From contig NW_026570340.1 in the NCBI RefSeq assembly GCF_019649055.1, positions 124,001 to 188,000 of the forward strand: a stretch of 64,000 bases of DNA, given 5' to 3'. Both the position numbers and the translations under genes were made by a program. Shown piece by piece: positions 49,797-61,499 of this stretch. Each line of letters begins with the position of its first letter. The stretch's first letter is position 1. Below the pieces are notes generated by a model. That model was given only the letters and a program-made list of their open reading frames with translations, did no database searches and was not told the DNA's origin. This stretch comes from Paramacrobiotus metropolitanus. Lineage: Eukaryota; Tardigrada; Eutardigrada; Parachela; Macrobiotidae.

Positions 49797-50000
49797 TTAT
49801 GCCCGTGGCCCACGGTGGGCCGCCTGCGCAGCATGAGCGGACGGCGAGGGACTCCGGGCCCGGGCGCAGTAGCTCATACAGAATCGCTCGCACTTTGGAC
49901 TACAGGGAATTTGCCCGGCACAGCTAGCCGGACATTGGCCAGCCACGGGGCCCGAGCAGGCGGCCAGCAGCAGGAGGGTGAGGACGAGCAGGGGACGCAT
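49797..50000 (-). CDS. small secreted Cys-rich peptide, unknown
   Basis: 67-aa ORF from ATG 50000. A strong signal peptide, MRPLLVLTLLLLAACSGPVA, is followed by a mature part starting QCPASC with six cysteines spaced C-x3-C-x5-C-x3-C-x3-C-x3-C in 23 residues, then a basic Ser/Pro/Ala/His tail. An upstream in-frame ATG at 50159 lies only 15 nt from the TATA box and would hide the signal peptide, so 50000 is preferred. A TATA box (50174-50184) stands about 175 nt upstream. I do not recognise the family; secreted antimicrobial, matrix or other peptides are all possible. The overlapping frame downstream has more Cys, so a frame break or unseen intron near 49870 cannot be excluded. Confidence 0.5.
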   Translation of the reverse strand: MRPLLVLTLLLLAACSGPVAGQCPASCAGQIPCSPKCERFCMSYCARARSPSPSAHAAQAAHRGPRA

Positions 50001-50156
50001 GCTGCAGTGGAACAGTGGAAACAGTGCGAAGGTCACCTTATCGACAAGTACAGATGTGATAGCGCCAGCGCGTTCACTTATGGCTACCGTCTTTTCCAGA
50101 AAAGACGGAAAGCTCAAAGAAAACAACACAACACTGCCAATTTTTCCCAATACAAT

Positions 50157-50420
50157 CATCGCTTTTCTCTTTCGCTTATATACAAGTACTGTACCGCAGC
50201 AACTGTAAGGCCCTTCAGTATCATTGGAAAATTTCCCGCTGCAGCAATGTCACGCGGACATTTTCTCTTCACCGCGGGCAGTGTAGCCGCTTTTTCTCGC
50301 GGATCAACTGTCTCTCTTAGATTTCACTCTACCCGGCTGAGGCTGCCAAGGCCATGCCTGTTTCATGAATCATACACTCATTGTTTTTTAATTTGCCGCA
50401 GGGTTTGGAAAGCGTAGCTC
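50157..50420 (-). repeat. inverted repeat unit with promoter, copy 1
   Basis: About 264 bp whose reverse complement is present at 53062-53280 with roughly 80 percent identity by eye. Shared blocks include ACGCTTTCCAAACC, TATGATTCATGAAACAGGCA, TGCCCGCGGTGAAGA, TGTCCGCGTGACAT and GTATATAAGCG. This copy has about 35 extra bases just upstream of the TATA box. Confidence 0.8.
50174..50184 (-). promoter_or_regulatory. TATA box of the secreted peptide gene
   Basis: On the minus strand GTATATAAGCG, followed by AAAGAGAAAAGCGATGATTG. It is conserved in the inverted duplicate at 53253-53263, which supports it as a functional core promoter. Confidence 0.55.
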
Positions 50421-51043
50421 TAACTGGTACTGTAAGTGTTCATTTTTTGGATGGCCGTCATTTTCTTTGCAGACTGACCCGGCTGCAGGGAACAGTTGAC
50501 CGCATTTACCGCAGCCGTACAATGTACATCCAATTACATATATGACAATTTTGGCAGTCAACTTGGCTCTCACAGCTTCCACCGGAATGATGAATTACCC
50601 TAATCCATTGTGACCAAGGGACCAAGAGTCAAGACCAACCAACAGCACATCATAAAAGAAATATAATTCTTGTACAATTCCCTGAAATTAATCTACGAGT
50701 GGTTATCCGATTTTGGGTGGACCCTGCAAAATTGTCTTGTGCTTTATGTGGAATAGCATTACTGCGGAAAACACTGCTCGGTTAGAATACGCTGACAAAT
50801 TAGGATTAAATAAAGAAATAAGGCCCTACACAAGGAATCACGATGATTACACTCTACCAGCCAACCAATCATGACAAGCCCGATGAGATGGAGAAAAGCA
50901 GACGAAAAGACAACAATTATCAATCCATACGCAAAACAAACAGCCGCTGCGTCCGTCCAGCCACGATCCAGTTCCAGCACAGATGCTCTTTGGACAGAAG
51001 CCCGCTGGAGCATCGCGGCTTTTTAGCTCCATTCGACGGTCAA
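50421..51043. other. spacer, no gene
   Basis: Between the peptide gene's upstream region and the 3' end of PHF14. No exon, RNA or repeat recognised; the right part is probably the PHF14 3' UTR. Confidence 0.35.
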
Positions 51044-54000
51044 TTAAGTGGCCGCGGCCAGCACGACGGGCTCCTCGGCGTCGCTCTTGTTGTCGGGACT
51101 GCTGCAGTCCTCGCACAGCCACCCGTAGAAGCGCGTGCGGGGACATTTCGCCACTGCAAAGAATAATAATAATTGTTTTTCTTATAAATTATTAACTGCG
51201 GAAAGAAGCACTGACGCGGCGGATCCAAGCAGGTCTTGAAGTGGAACCACTGCCGGCAGCGATCGCACTCCACGGCGTCGCGACCGTCGCCCATCTGTTG
51301 GCACTTGCAGCAGCGCCCCGTCCGCGGCTCCTCCACGCGCTGCTTCCGGCCCGGCGTCCGCGGCGCCACCCCCGGCTGCGGCTCGCCGCTGGCCGCCGAC
51401 GGCGTCCCGGCCGCGTCCGCCGTCATCTCCGCCTTCCTGGCCGCCTTCTTCCCGGCCGAGGAGACCTTGCGGCGCTTGGCCGGCGGCTGCCCGGCCTCCG
51501 CCGCCGCCGACTGCAGGCGCTGCTCCAGGGCGGGGTTCTTGCCCTGCAGACGCCGCTTCTTCCGCCCGCTGATGCCGGAGTCCTCGCCGCCCGGCTCGCC
51601 TTCCGCGCCCGCCTCACCCTCTTCCTCCGAATCCTCCGAGGACGGCGCACAATCCGAGCACAACCATTTCACTCCTGTTGAATCAAACACATTATATTTA
51701 ATATTATCAATATTACCGTTAAATTTTTATCCTGAATTTTGTTATTATTAATACGGACCGGTGCGTTTGTTGGGCATGGTGGTGAGCGGGGGATCGAGGC
51801 ACTTGAGGTGGAAGCGCTCCTTGCAGTCGTCGCACTGCACCATCCGTTGCGGGAAGCTGGAGCTGGCGCAGATCTTGCACTTGGGCTCCAGCTCGCGCCG
51901 CGCCACGCCCGGCTCCAGCTCGCCGCCGCGGTCCTCCGACTTCTTCTTGCCGCGCGCCGACCCCGCCTTCTTCCCGTTGCCGACCGGCGGCGCCGTGCTG
52001 CCGTCGTCCATGAAGGGCAGGAAGGGCGTCAGCAGCTTCAGCAAGCCCCTCCCGCTCGTACTGCAGCTCCAGCGTGTAGCGCTTGTGCGCCGCGCGTCCC
52101 GTCGTCGGGTCGAACTTGCCGCGCTGGCGCAGCACCTCCCGCCGCGTCTCCTGCGCCGCCTCCATGCGCTCCAGACACTCCGACATCTGCTTCTCGCGCT
52201 TGAACACGTACGCCACGAACTCCGGCCGGAAGTCCGGTCGGGAGGAGCGCAGGTTGTCGGCCAACGGATTGGAGTTCACCACGGGCTTCGCGTCCCACCT
52301 ATGCACCAATCACAACACTCCAATCAATTACTTAACACTTGCGGCTTTATTGAGACTTTGGAGCACTATAATTCAACGGTTATACCGGCAGGGAAGAAAC
52401 AGAGTGAGATAGGGAAAAACAATTCAGACAATTATAGCACAACTTAAGGAATATACACAGCGACGATTTCTGGATGAGTGCACCGGAAAGGAATACAGTT
52501 CAGTGCCGTGTGCATGCAGAATAATCGAGAAAAATCAATCGATAATAAGGCACCGCCGTTTGAGCGTTGTGAGCAGTCGTACACAGCTAATTATACACCT
52601 GCCGCACGTAAGCTGCCTTCAAAACGAACGAGGATTTAACATATTTCCTTCCTACTGTTAAATGATCGAGAAAATTACTGTTTTGGTGAAATTATAATTT
52701 TGGTGAATCGCCTGCAGTAAATTACGGCTGTAATTTTACTGAATTTTGCATCGAATTCGTACTGATATTTTCCATACTGTAGCGGAAACGAAGAGCAAAT
52801 CTAAACTCGTCTCTCCTGCAAAGTCTAGCCAAAATCGGATAATTAGAACAATTTCAGGGAATTATACAATAATCATATTTCTTTTAGGTTGTGCTGTTGG
52901 TCTGTCTTGGCCACAATGGAATAACGTAATTCATCATTCCTATGAAAGCCAAGTTAACTGCCAGAAATTGCCATAATTTTAGCGTATAAGATACTTTTTT
53001 GTCCTCTAAAGCCGGGTCATTCTGCAATGAAAATAAAGGATATTCGAAAAAACATTTAAACCGTTACGCTTTCCAAACCCCGAAGCAAATTAAAAAAAAA
53101 CAAAGGTATGATTCATGAAACAGGCAAGGCCTTGGCAGACTGGTAAAATGAAATTTTAGAGAGACAGTCCATCCGTGAAAAAAAAGCAGTTACATTGCCC
53201 GCGGTGAAGAAAAATTGTCCGCGTGACATGGCTGCAGAGGGAAACTGCTACGGTATATAAGCGGAAGAGAAAAGTGATAATTATATTCATAATGTTGCAT
53301 TTAATACGTTAAGAAAAAAGGCGACTATGTCAAGGATTATTTTTCTATATGCTGGTACTGTAATAGGAAAATTTAATTATTCCCTAATCAACGGGAAGTG
53401 CACAGCGCATAATGTACCTACAATAAAGTACTGGTTCGCATTCTTTATCTAGCTTTACAGAATAAGCATAACACGTATTTTATAATTTCTTAAATAGCAA
53501 ACTGTACGACGAAAAAACTTGTCTAAAAACTTGAGTAATAATATTTGTCAGATAGAATCCAACGGAAATGCACGAAATTTTCGTTCATAACACCGTTCAT
53601 CACTGTTAACGTATTCCATTCACAAAATCACAATTAAATCGCTCACAAGATGGTATCTCCTGCTAGGCGGAGAAGGGAGTAAACAAGCGTTATTAAGCTA
53701 ATTAATTTCAAAAAATACAAACTACTAGGATCATTATTGCAGAAAAATTAATCCAGTAGACTACTGTATTTATAGAAAATTAGCCTAGCGATCATTTTAA
53801 AACAAACAAACTGGTCCACTAATTTAAAAACTTGAATATTATAGGAAACTTCGCCTGTGTATTAATTTCTAGAGAAACCTGTTGCTTATCCACTGACCCT
53901 AGGGCGTCGGCGCGCTCGTGTCCCTTCATGAGGAGCCAGAAGGCGGAGTGCAGCGGCCGCGCGCTGGACTCGGTGCCGGACTCGGGGCGGCGGGCGCGGC

Positions 54001-56701
54001 GCCGCAGGATGTAGCTGTCGCGCTGCTTGCGCTCGGCGGCGTCCAGCCGCGCGCGCTCCTCCTCGGTGAGGGCCTGCAGACTCATCTCGTGCTTGCGCTG
54101 CAGGCCCAGCGAGGCCAGGAAGCAGCGGCGGTTGCTGGAGCGGTCCTCCTTGGGGCAGTGGTCGGGACAGTAGACGGCCAGCGGGTAGCCCATCTCCGGC
54201 TCCAGCTCGGCCGCCGTGCCCACCATCATGGCGCAGGTGGCGTGCAGGTACTTGCGGCACATGCCCGTCTCGCAGTTGATCGTCACGCCGGCGTTCTTGG
54301 CGTACACGTCGTCGCAGATGATGCACGGCCGGTCGCCCCACCGCACGTACGGCAGCTCCGTCAGCACCGCGTCGCAGAACCGCTCCTCGTCGTCAAAGTA
54401 GATCTCGCGGATGTAGCGCGCGCAGGCACTGTGGATCCAGTCACCCTAATCAACACCATTCAGTCATTTTCAATTGTTATTTCAAAATAATCAATCATTT
54501 TACTACAACTCGTAATAAGCCAATTGTTAACCTAAATCAAACAACCAAATAAATGCGTGTGTTATTAAGTCAACTTCCCTAGTAAGGAGTAATTTTTGAA
54601 AATTTTCCTCATACAGCAGAATATCTTTTAAAATGATGAAAATCAAGAGCTAAATAACCCGATACATATTTCTAAAAATTAATTTTTTAAATATATACCC
54701 GACAAAATAACGAAAGAATAAAATTATGTAAATTCGGATACACAAGAAAATAAATAAAACACAAATAAGAAATACTATAATTAAACAAACGATTAATCCA
54801 AACATTAAAAACGAATAGCAGCGGTCAAGAAACGAAAAAATCAATAATTAAGAAACCAATCATAAAATAAAATATAGATAAAATACACAAATAACTCGAA
54901 GAAAATTATTTTAGTAAAAAGAGAGTCATTCTCGTAAGTTAAATGCTACTTGAAATTCCAAAGAAAGCAAATAAATCGATCAGTCGAGCCTTGAAGAAAA
55001 AGAAAATTTGTGTGTAAGTTGCCAACAAAACGAAACGACATTTTAGCATCAATGACTGCAGTTTCACAGCTGCAAAGAAATCTGCGCAGAAACCGCAAAA
55101 GTAATATCAGAATAAATCACTGTCACCTTGATAGTCTGTTTGAAGGCGCCGTAGAGGTTAGGACAGGCGATGCAGCGCGGCAGGCGCTCGCCGTAGCGGC
55201 AGGGATCGCAGAACCAGGGCATGGTCTCGGTGCTGCTCTGCCCGTCGCCCTCGCCCGCGTGCGCCTCCTCCAGCTCCTGGCCCAACACCCCGTAGCAGGC
55301 CTCGTGCACCGGCACCCCGCAGGCGTCGCACTGCACCACGGCGTCCTTCTCCGTGTCCGTCTCGTCCCACAGACAGATGGAGCAGATCTTCACGTCCTCC
55401 AGCTTGCCGCTGCGCGCGATCTCGTCCAGCAGCGCGTCCAGCGACTGCTTCTGCTCCGCCAGCGCGTTCAGGGGGTCCTTGCTCTTGTGGTGGTGATGGT
55501 GGTGGTCGCGGGGCGCCGACACCGTCTCGTCCTCGGCGTCGGAGCCCGAGGCCGAGGAGGAGTCGCCCTCGGAGCTGGAGGAGGCGCTGCCGTGCTCCGA
55601 CTGGCTGGTCAAGCCATTCAGCCGCGCCGCGTCCGGCCGGAAGTCCGCGTCGTCCTCGTCCGTGTCCGCGTCCGGCTCCCAGTCCTCCGATTTCCCTTCT
55701 ATCAGATGTCACACAGTATTAAAAAGCCATCGTAATATTCCAGTTATTATGAATCGTTTTACTGTTTTTAAAAATATTTCCATCTATTTTAACCACTTTT
55801 CACACACTACAGATTATTCCGGGTGATTTGACTGATTAATTACAAAATTATTTACTGGTTTAGTTTCTAACATTCATTATATTTTCTGGAATATTGGGCT
55901 TATTATTATTCAGTATTCAATTTTCAAAAATGTTTTCCTCACTTGACAAATATTCTCCTCTATTCCAGCTGTTTTATCGCAAAAAAGACAAACTACGAGT
56001 ATGTAGATAATTATATTAATTATTTTTCCAAAATAAATAGATAAACGATACAACTAGAGATTTCTCACACAATAATGATGAATGACAATAACAATATCTT
56101 AATTTCGTGTTCGATCGATCAACGGCAGAGTTAATTATTTCATTTCTTTGGTTTGTTTCATTTTGAAAAATCTGAATCACTGTCTTTCAATTGCACATAA
56201 GTTCATAACGGGAAAAATGGCTTACCCAAGAACTTCGGCGCGGGTGCGCGTGGGGGCCTGCGTGCCGTCCTCCTTCTCCTTGAGAATGGCCTCCTCGTAG
56301 CGATTGCCGAAGTTCTTGCGGCGCGAGCGACGCGGCGGGGCGCTGGCGCTGCTGGCCCCGGTGGTCGCGCCGACAGACACATCATCCAGGATCTGCACGT
56401 CGTCATCCTCGTCGTCCTCGGGCCCGGCATCCCCGTCGAGCGTCGACGGGCCGTTGCTGACGACCACGGCGGACTCGGGGGTCGCTGTCGCGGGGGACGC
56501 GGGTTTCTCGGGCTGGACAGCGTCGACGTGGTTATTTGTCTCGGCTTCCAGTTGCTCTTGGTCTATGCTGGAACTGCTTTCGACGGCAGACTGGCTGGAA
56601 GACGCGTCCGAGCTGGATGCGGAGTCGGAACCCGACGTGGCCATTTCTTCGTCTTCGGGTAAAGCCAACTCGTCGTTCTCGTGCAGCTCATTCTCCTCCA
56701 T
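51044..56701 (-). CDS. PHF14: PHD finger protein 14
   Basis: Exons 5' to 3': 56701-56226, 55698-55127, 54445-53898, 52298-51759, 51674-51216, 51153-51044. Domain order matches PHF14: acidic Ser/Glu-rich N-terminus; first PHD (ICSICLWDETDTEKDAVVQC ... VHEACYG ... WFCDPC); extended PHD with zinc knuckle (CIACPNLYGAFKQ, DWIHSACARYI, CIICDD, CRKYLHATCA); a coiled region (FVAYVFKREKQMSECLERM); second PHD (CKICASSSFP ... CDDCKERFHLKCLDPPL); a basic linker; third PHD (CCKCQQMGDGRDAVECDRC ... LDPPLAKCPRTRFYGWLC). It is a nuclear histone-tail reader implicated in transcription control (family knowledge). Two oddities: the exon 1-2 junction is off by one base, suggesting a missing microexon or an indel, and exon 4 has one base too many in a G run at about 52045-52052. 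The gene hosts a 1.6-kb intron with the orphan promoter copy. A His-rich run (six His) lies before the first PHD. Confidence 0.9.
53062..53280 (+). repeat. inverted repeat unit with promoter, copy 2 (orphan)
   Basis: Mirror copy of 50157-50420 with the TATA motif at 53253-53263 facing right. It lies inside the long PHF14 intron (52299-53897). No signal-peptide ORF follows it within the next 600 bp, so the gene it drove is lost or was never copied. Confidence 0.75.
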
Positions 56702-57248
56702 TCTGACCAGGCGTCACTGCGCCGATGACACTTGTCACGTGGACTGACCGGCCAACGGCTACGGAATAAGATTACAATGATAAAATTAGAGAAAAATCAC
56801 CGTGAAACAGCAAACCATGCGGATTCGATCATTTGTATCCACTTGGAACTGTTCAAACCTGCGACCGTTCGAACTTTGCTCGAAGTGAACAAGTCTGTCT
56901 GCAAACTTTCAGGCCATCGACCGAAAAGGCAACAGCTAATTAGCGACTGCCGAGCCGAACCGCTGTTTGTACACATTCCCCCCGCTCACCACAACACATC
57001 TGCAGGCTTGAAAGAACGCCTCAGGTGGTTACGCCACTGCTGCAAGTTTAAACGTGAATCTTCGTTCTTATTCACATTTCAAACCAAACAAAATGGCACA
57101 CTGCGTATCTCATCGTTTAGATCGATTTGTACTCTTTCCGTGTGTGTTTTCTCTTTTCCACAGGGAATAGTCGATGTTTTGACCAACTAAAAAAATACTG
57201 TAATCATTAAGTTGAACTTGTATCGCCGTTAGTAATTAGATCGTGAGG
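56702..57248. promoter_or_regulatory. divergent promoter region, PHF14 / CSN3
   Basis: A 547-bp interval separates the two opposite start codons and must hold both promoters and 5' UTRs. A 152-codon open frame on the plus strand (56732-57190) lacks any domain or plausible codon use and is judged spurious. No TATA box is evident. Confidence 0.45.
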
Positions 57249-60200
57249 ATGCAGAGCGCGGAGGACGTGGTGAGCCTGCTGCTGAAGGCCGAGCAGGGCG
57301 CCAAGCCCCACGAGGAGCTGCGCGGGCATTTCGCGGAGTTTGTCCAGCAGCTGCGCAAGTTCCCCGTCAACGAGCTGAACAACGCCATGCAGCGCGTGGA
57401 TGCGCGCCACCACCCGTCGCCCGTGGCCGTTGTCCTGTACGATGGCTCAGTGTCAGACTGTCAGTTATCGAAACAGCTCCATCATGCATAATCTGCGTGT
57501 GTTGTAGGGCGGCCAAAACGGGGCTGGGGCAGGCCAGCGTCGACAGTCTCCTGCTGCAGATCCGCCACCTCCTCGAGCAGCACCTGACGGCCCAGGGGAA
57601 GCTGGCGCCTGCCCTGGACAGCCACGTCGTCTGTCTGCTGATGAAGCAGCTGGCCGAGCGTCTGCTGCGCGACAACGCCGCCTACGCGGGTCTCGATCTC
57701 TTCCTGGCGGTCATCAAGCTCATCCAGGACAATCCCCACCAACTCACCGAAATCCATCCGCTCTTTCTCCAGGTAAATTAGGACTCAATTATGAGCAATT
57801 TGATATCTATGGTAGTGCAGCGTTTGCTGCACATTGGCTCTGGCTTCTTGGGATTTTCTCGTGTTTTTACTTCGTCTTGAACTCTTGATGGACCTGACAC
57901 CATCAGAAAAATCCCGATTGTTGTTATTGGATGCGTCGTACATTTGTTGGTTTAACAGTGGTGTTTGTGTGTGCAGTTGTCCCTGGCCAGTAACAGTGTG
58001 AAGAGCGCCCTGGAGCTGCTGGAAACGGAGATCAACGATATTTCCTCGCAGGTCAGTCTAGTCGCATTTTGTAAACAGTAAACAGTTCAAGTTTTAAGCC
58101 GTTTTTCATGTTAATTTCAAGTGAAATACAACCAAATGAATCTTTAATGCTATGGCATACACTACAAATTTTCCCGAGTTTTTTTCTGTTATAAATCAAG
58201 AAACTTTATTGAAATCACTTAATACTGTATTTGCTGATGCACTGTGATTTTCAACAGTTTTTTACATTGTATTTCATTCAGTTGGCTTTGATTTGGATCA
58301 TTGGCAACCTCAATTCTGAAATTACATCAGTAGAAATTGAAACAGTTGATGTTAAATCATTTCAAATTCTTTAAGTCTGTTTTGGTTTCGAGAAAAATGT
58401 TTAGCCAAATGTGAGACGTTGGTAATGTCGATTTTCCAGCCTGTTAATGTTAACTGAATGATTGTGTGTTTGTTTAGAAAATGTCTGACGTGCAGTCGTG
58501 CGTGGCGTACTTCTACAGCGCCGCGCAGATCCTGTCGGCCAACAACTTCTTCATCTCCGCCCTGCGCAACATCCAGACGGTAGGGCAGTATGTCTTACAC
58601 TCTTACTTGTCTCGTTCTTGATGTAGGAAGAGCTGTGTTTTCTGGGGGGCAGATCTTCTACATGCCGGGCGCCGCGACGGCCATGCACGCCACCGTCACC
58701 GAGGCCTACAAGAAGTACCTGCTGCTCGTCCTCCTCGCCAAGTACCGGGTCAGTTGCACCTTGTTCATTTTGCGCTGTTCCTGAGAACGGAGGTGATCTT
58801 TGGTCCTTCTCTGTGCCTGTGTCTGACTAGGTTGTTTTGCAGGGGACGGGTCTGCCCAAGACGGTGGCTAACTACATGGAGAACCATACCAAGGTATGTC
58901 GACAATCGAATCCAATCTAACAAAGTTGGTATTTGTGTCCATTTTCTGATTTTCATTCTTTTGCAGAAAGCGGTGGCTGCGTATCAGGCGCTGCACGACG
59001 CCTTCCTGGCCGACACCTTCGATCCCGTCGCGCTGCAGAATATCGCCCACCAACATGCGGCGGTTTTCAACCAGGTACGTCAGTGGTGTGAGTTAATCGC
59101 TTTAGTGTAAGCAATAACTTGCAGCCTTTTTTCGGAATTATACTCGTTTGATCTTGCTGTAATCGAAGAAAACAGCATCCAAGCATCAACGGTTGCTGTC
59201 TGTTAACTGGACTTTGTAGTCGTGATGCTGGGGATTTTTTTTTGCGCTGGAAAAAAGTGAGCGTCAAGCTGTTGAAATTCAAAATAAATTTGTCTGTTGT
59301 GTTGCAGGACGGGAACATGGGTTTGGTGCAGCAGTGCTTGAAGCGCTACCGCGTCAAGGAGTTGATCAAGCATGCCGGGGTGAGTGATTGACTGATGTTT
59401 CGGCTTAATTTAATTGCGGGATTCGGAGATTATTTCCTGGACGTTGAACAGGTGTTCGAGAACATGGAGCTGCAGGTGCTGATGCACAAACTGCAGATCA
59501 CGCAGCCGGAGCTGCTGGAATCCTTCCTCCTGGACATGGTCAGTGTCGCCAATTAACTGACAAAATGCTTGATAAACAAACCGTTGTGTCGTTTGAGTAG
59601 CTTATTTATCAATATTTTTGGTATTATTGTTTTTTCCGGCAGTATACCTACAGCGATTTCCTGGGCCGCATCGACATGGGCCGGAAGATCGTGGTGTTCC
59701 GCAAGAAGGCCCTGGTCATGCTGCCGGAACAGGCCTTTGAGTCGCTGCAGACTTCGGTAAGAAATCGGTCATTTGAGACGGAACAAAATTAACAGTATTG
59801 CAGCATGTTCATAAGGATAAGTCAATCAACTGATACAAGCGTGACAGTGTGTTGTTGTTGTGTCGGCGCAGTTGTCGCATGTGCAGAGCGTGATGGACGC
59901 CGCGTCCAGCGTGGAGAAGGACATTATCCTCAACACCGACTACCTGCGCAAGGTACAGTACTATCTTCTTCTGTGGGTAATTAATAATACGCGTAATAAT
60001 AATACTCATTAATTATAGGCAGTAATACAGTGATTGTAGATGATTGGCAGTCTTTTGGGAATAATATTGATTGTGTTGCGTGTGGCAGATGGTGCAGGGT
60101 GAGCCGGGGATGCGCGACGAGTGGGGCAGCATGTTCGGGATGGAGATGGGCATGGGCATGGGCTCCCTGGGCATGGGGATGGGCCCGATGGGCATGGGAT

Positions 60201-60295
60201 CCTATGGCATGGGCCTGGGCCCCTACGCCTCCTCGGGCAACGGCTACGGCTTCCCCTCGCCGCCCTCCACGCGCTCCGGCCGCCGATCGCCGTGA
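57249..60295 (+). CDS. COPS3: COP9 signalosome complex subunit 3
   Basis: Twelve exons: 57249-57436, 57508-57772, 57977-58051, 58478-58579, 58653-58748, 58843-58893, 58967-59074, 59308-59379, 59452-59538, 59643-59756, 59872-59952, 60089-60295, totalling exactly 481 codons. The body matches CSN3: helical repeats (SVDSLLLQIRHLLEQHL, LTEIHPLFLQLSLASNS), TEAYKKYLLLVLL, then DGNMGLVQQCLKRYRVKEL and a PCI/winged-helix segment ending near MVQGEPGMRDEWG. The COP9 signalosome removes NEDD8 from cullins; CSN3 is a PCI scaffold subunit. The last exon adds a tail not seen in typical CSN3: about nine GM or GMG repeats (MGMGSLGMGMGPMGMG), then Gly/Ser/Pro/Arg. Start ATG at 57249 is the first in frame. Confidence 0.88.
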
Positions 60296-61499
60296 AAGAG
60301 GCACTGTGAGCAAATTAAAAGGACGGCGCCTGCTTCTGCGCACACGCTCCTCTTGTGATTCTCCACATCTCCGCATCGTACAGCTGACAGTACTGCGACG
60401 GCGACACAGTATCGCCGCTTCACCTCTTTCTACTCGTTTCCTTGACACCTGTTTCTTACTTTGGATGTTTTCGGCAGTCATTGGTGTTCTTTCGGTTTTC
60501 ACCCGCTGTTTCTATGCTTTATCGACGCCTCTGTAGTGAACATGTTTTTTTGTCTTTTATTCGTCCGATAGATAGATAACTGATGTGTTTATTTAAAGTC
60601 AGTGCTAAAACTAAGAAAAACTGGACTATCTGTACATATTCGTAGCATACAGTACGGACAAAATAATAATGCCGGTTAAAATTTATCGTTAACAGTAATG
60701 CGGATCAGATTGCAGCAATAAGCACTTACTGCCGTTTCCTGCAAATCTCCGTCGACAATATAATCTTCTGAATTCTTTTCTTATTTGCACATTTCGTACA
60801 GAACGAAAATAAAACGGTGGAAATAGCATCTCTGTACGCGTATCTGTAGTTCCAGAAAGCGAAAAGTTTAGAACTTTAGTGAATGGAATACAAGTTTATC
60901 GTATAAATACGAGTATCAATGAATTATAGCATGATCATAATTATTAATTTTCGTATCTTTATCAATAAGCGATCACAGAATACAAATCAGTAAACATGAC
61001 TGAGCTAATACCACGATTAATCTGCCAGTGCCAAAAGATTGATTACGTTATCCTGTCTTTTTAATATTGTCGAATAATCGAATCCATCACCGGTACAATT
61101 TATTTTAATCAACAACAACCACGTTCTAGCATCAAGTAAAATCCATATTAATCGTGAATGGGTGTGTATGAGAAGTTGACAAACAGTCTGCTAAAAACGT
61201 ATTAACCAATACAAACACAACACAGCCAGTCATGGAACGCGTAAAATAAAATCGCAGTGGCAAAGCGGAATAAGTTAAAAATGAACAACACAAGCCGGGT
61301 CGAAATTGGCTGGTTAATTAGAGATTCCTTCTGGCAGGCAGCCAGCATTATAGCACAGAACAGCGCCCGCAGCTGCTTGATTAATAAAGAGAGATTAGCA
61401 CGAACAGATGAGCGGTCGTCGTGTATACCGACTTGTTAATGCACTGCGCAGCGAAGACTGGATGTGCCCGGGGCGATTAAAGAATAATTCTCTGCTCGG
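60296..61499. other. convergent spacer, no gene
   Basis: Between the ends of CSN3 (plus) and the promethin-like gene (minus). AT-rich from 60540 on; presumed 3' UTRs. Candidate AATAAA-like words occur (for example 60790-60815 and 61390), but none is diagnostic. Confidence 0.4.

Noticed and set aside
49660..49893. Second Cys-containing minus-strand frame overlapping the secreted peptide gene
   Set aside because: No signal peptide in that frame and no clear splice linking it to the peptide; kept only as a caution in that entry.
56732..57190. 152-codon plus-strand open frame between PHF14 and CSN3
   Set aside because: It fills the shared promoter interval, has no domain, and its base composition is unlike the GC-rich exons of neighbours.
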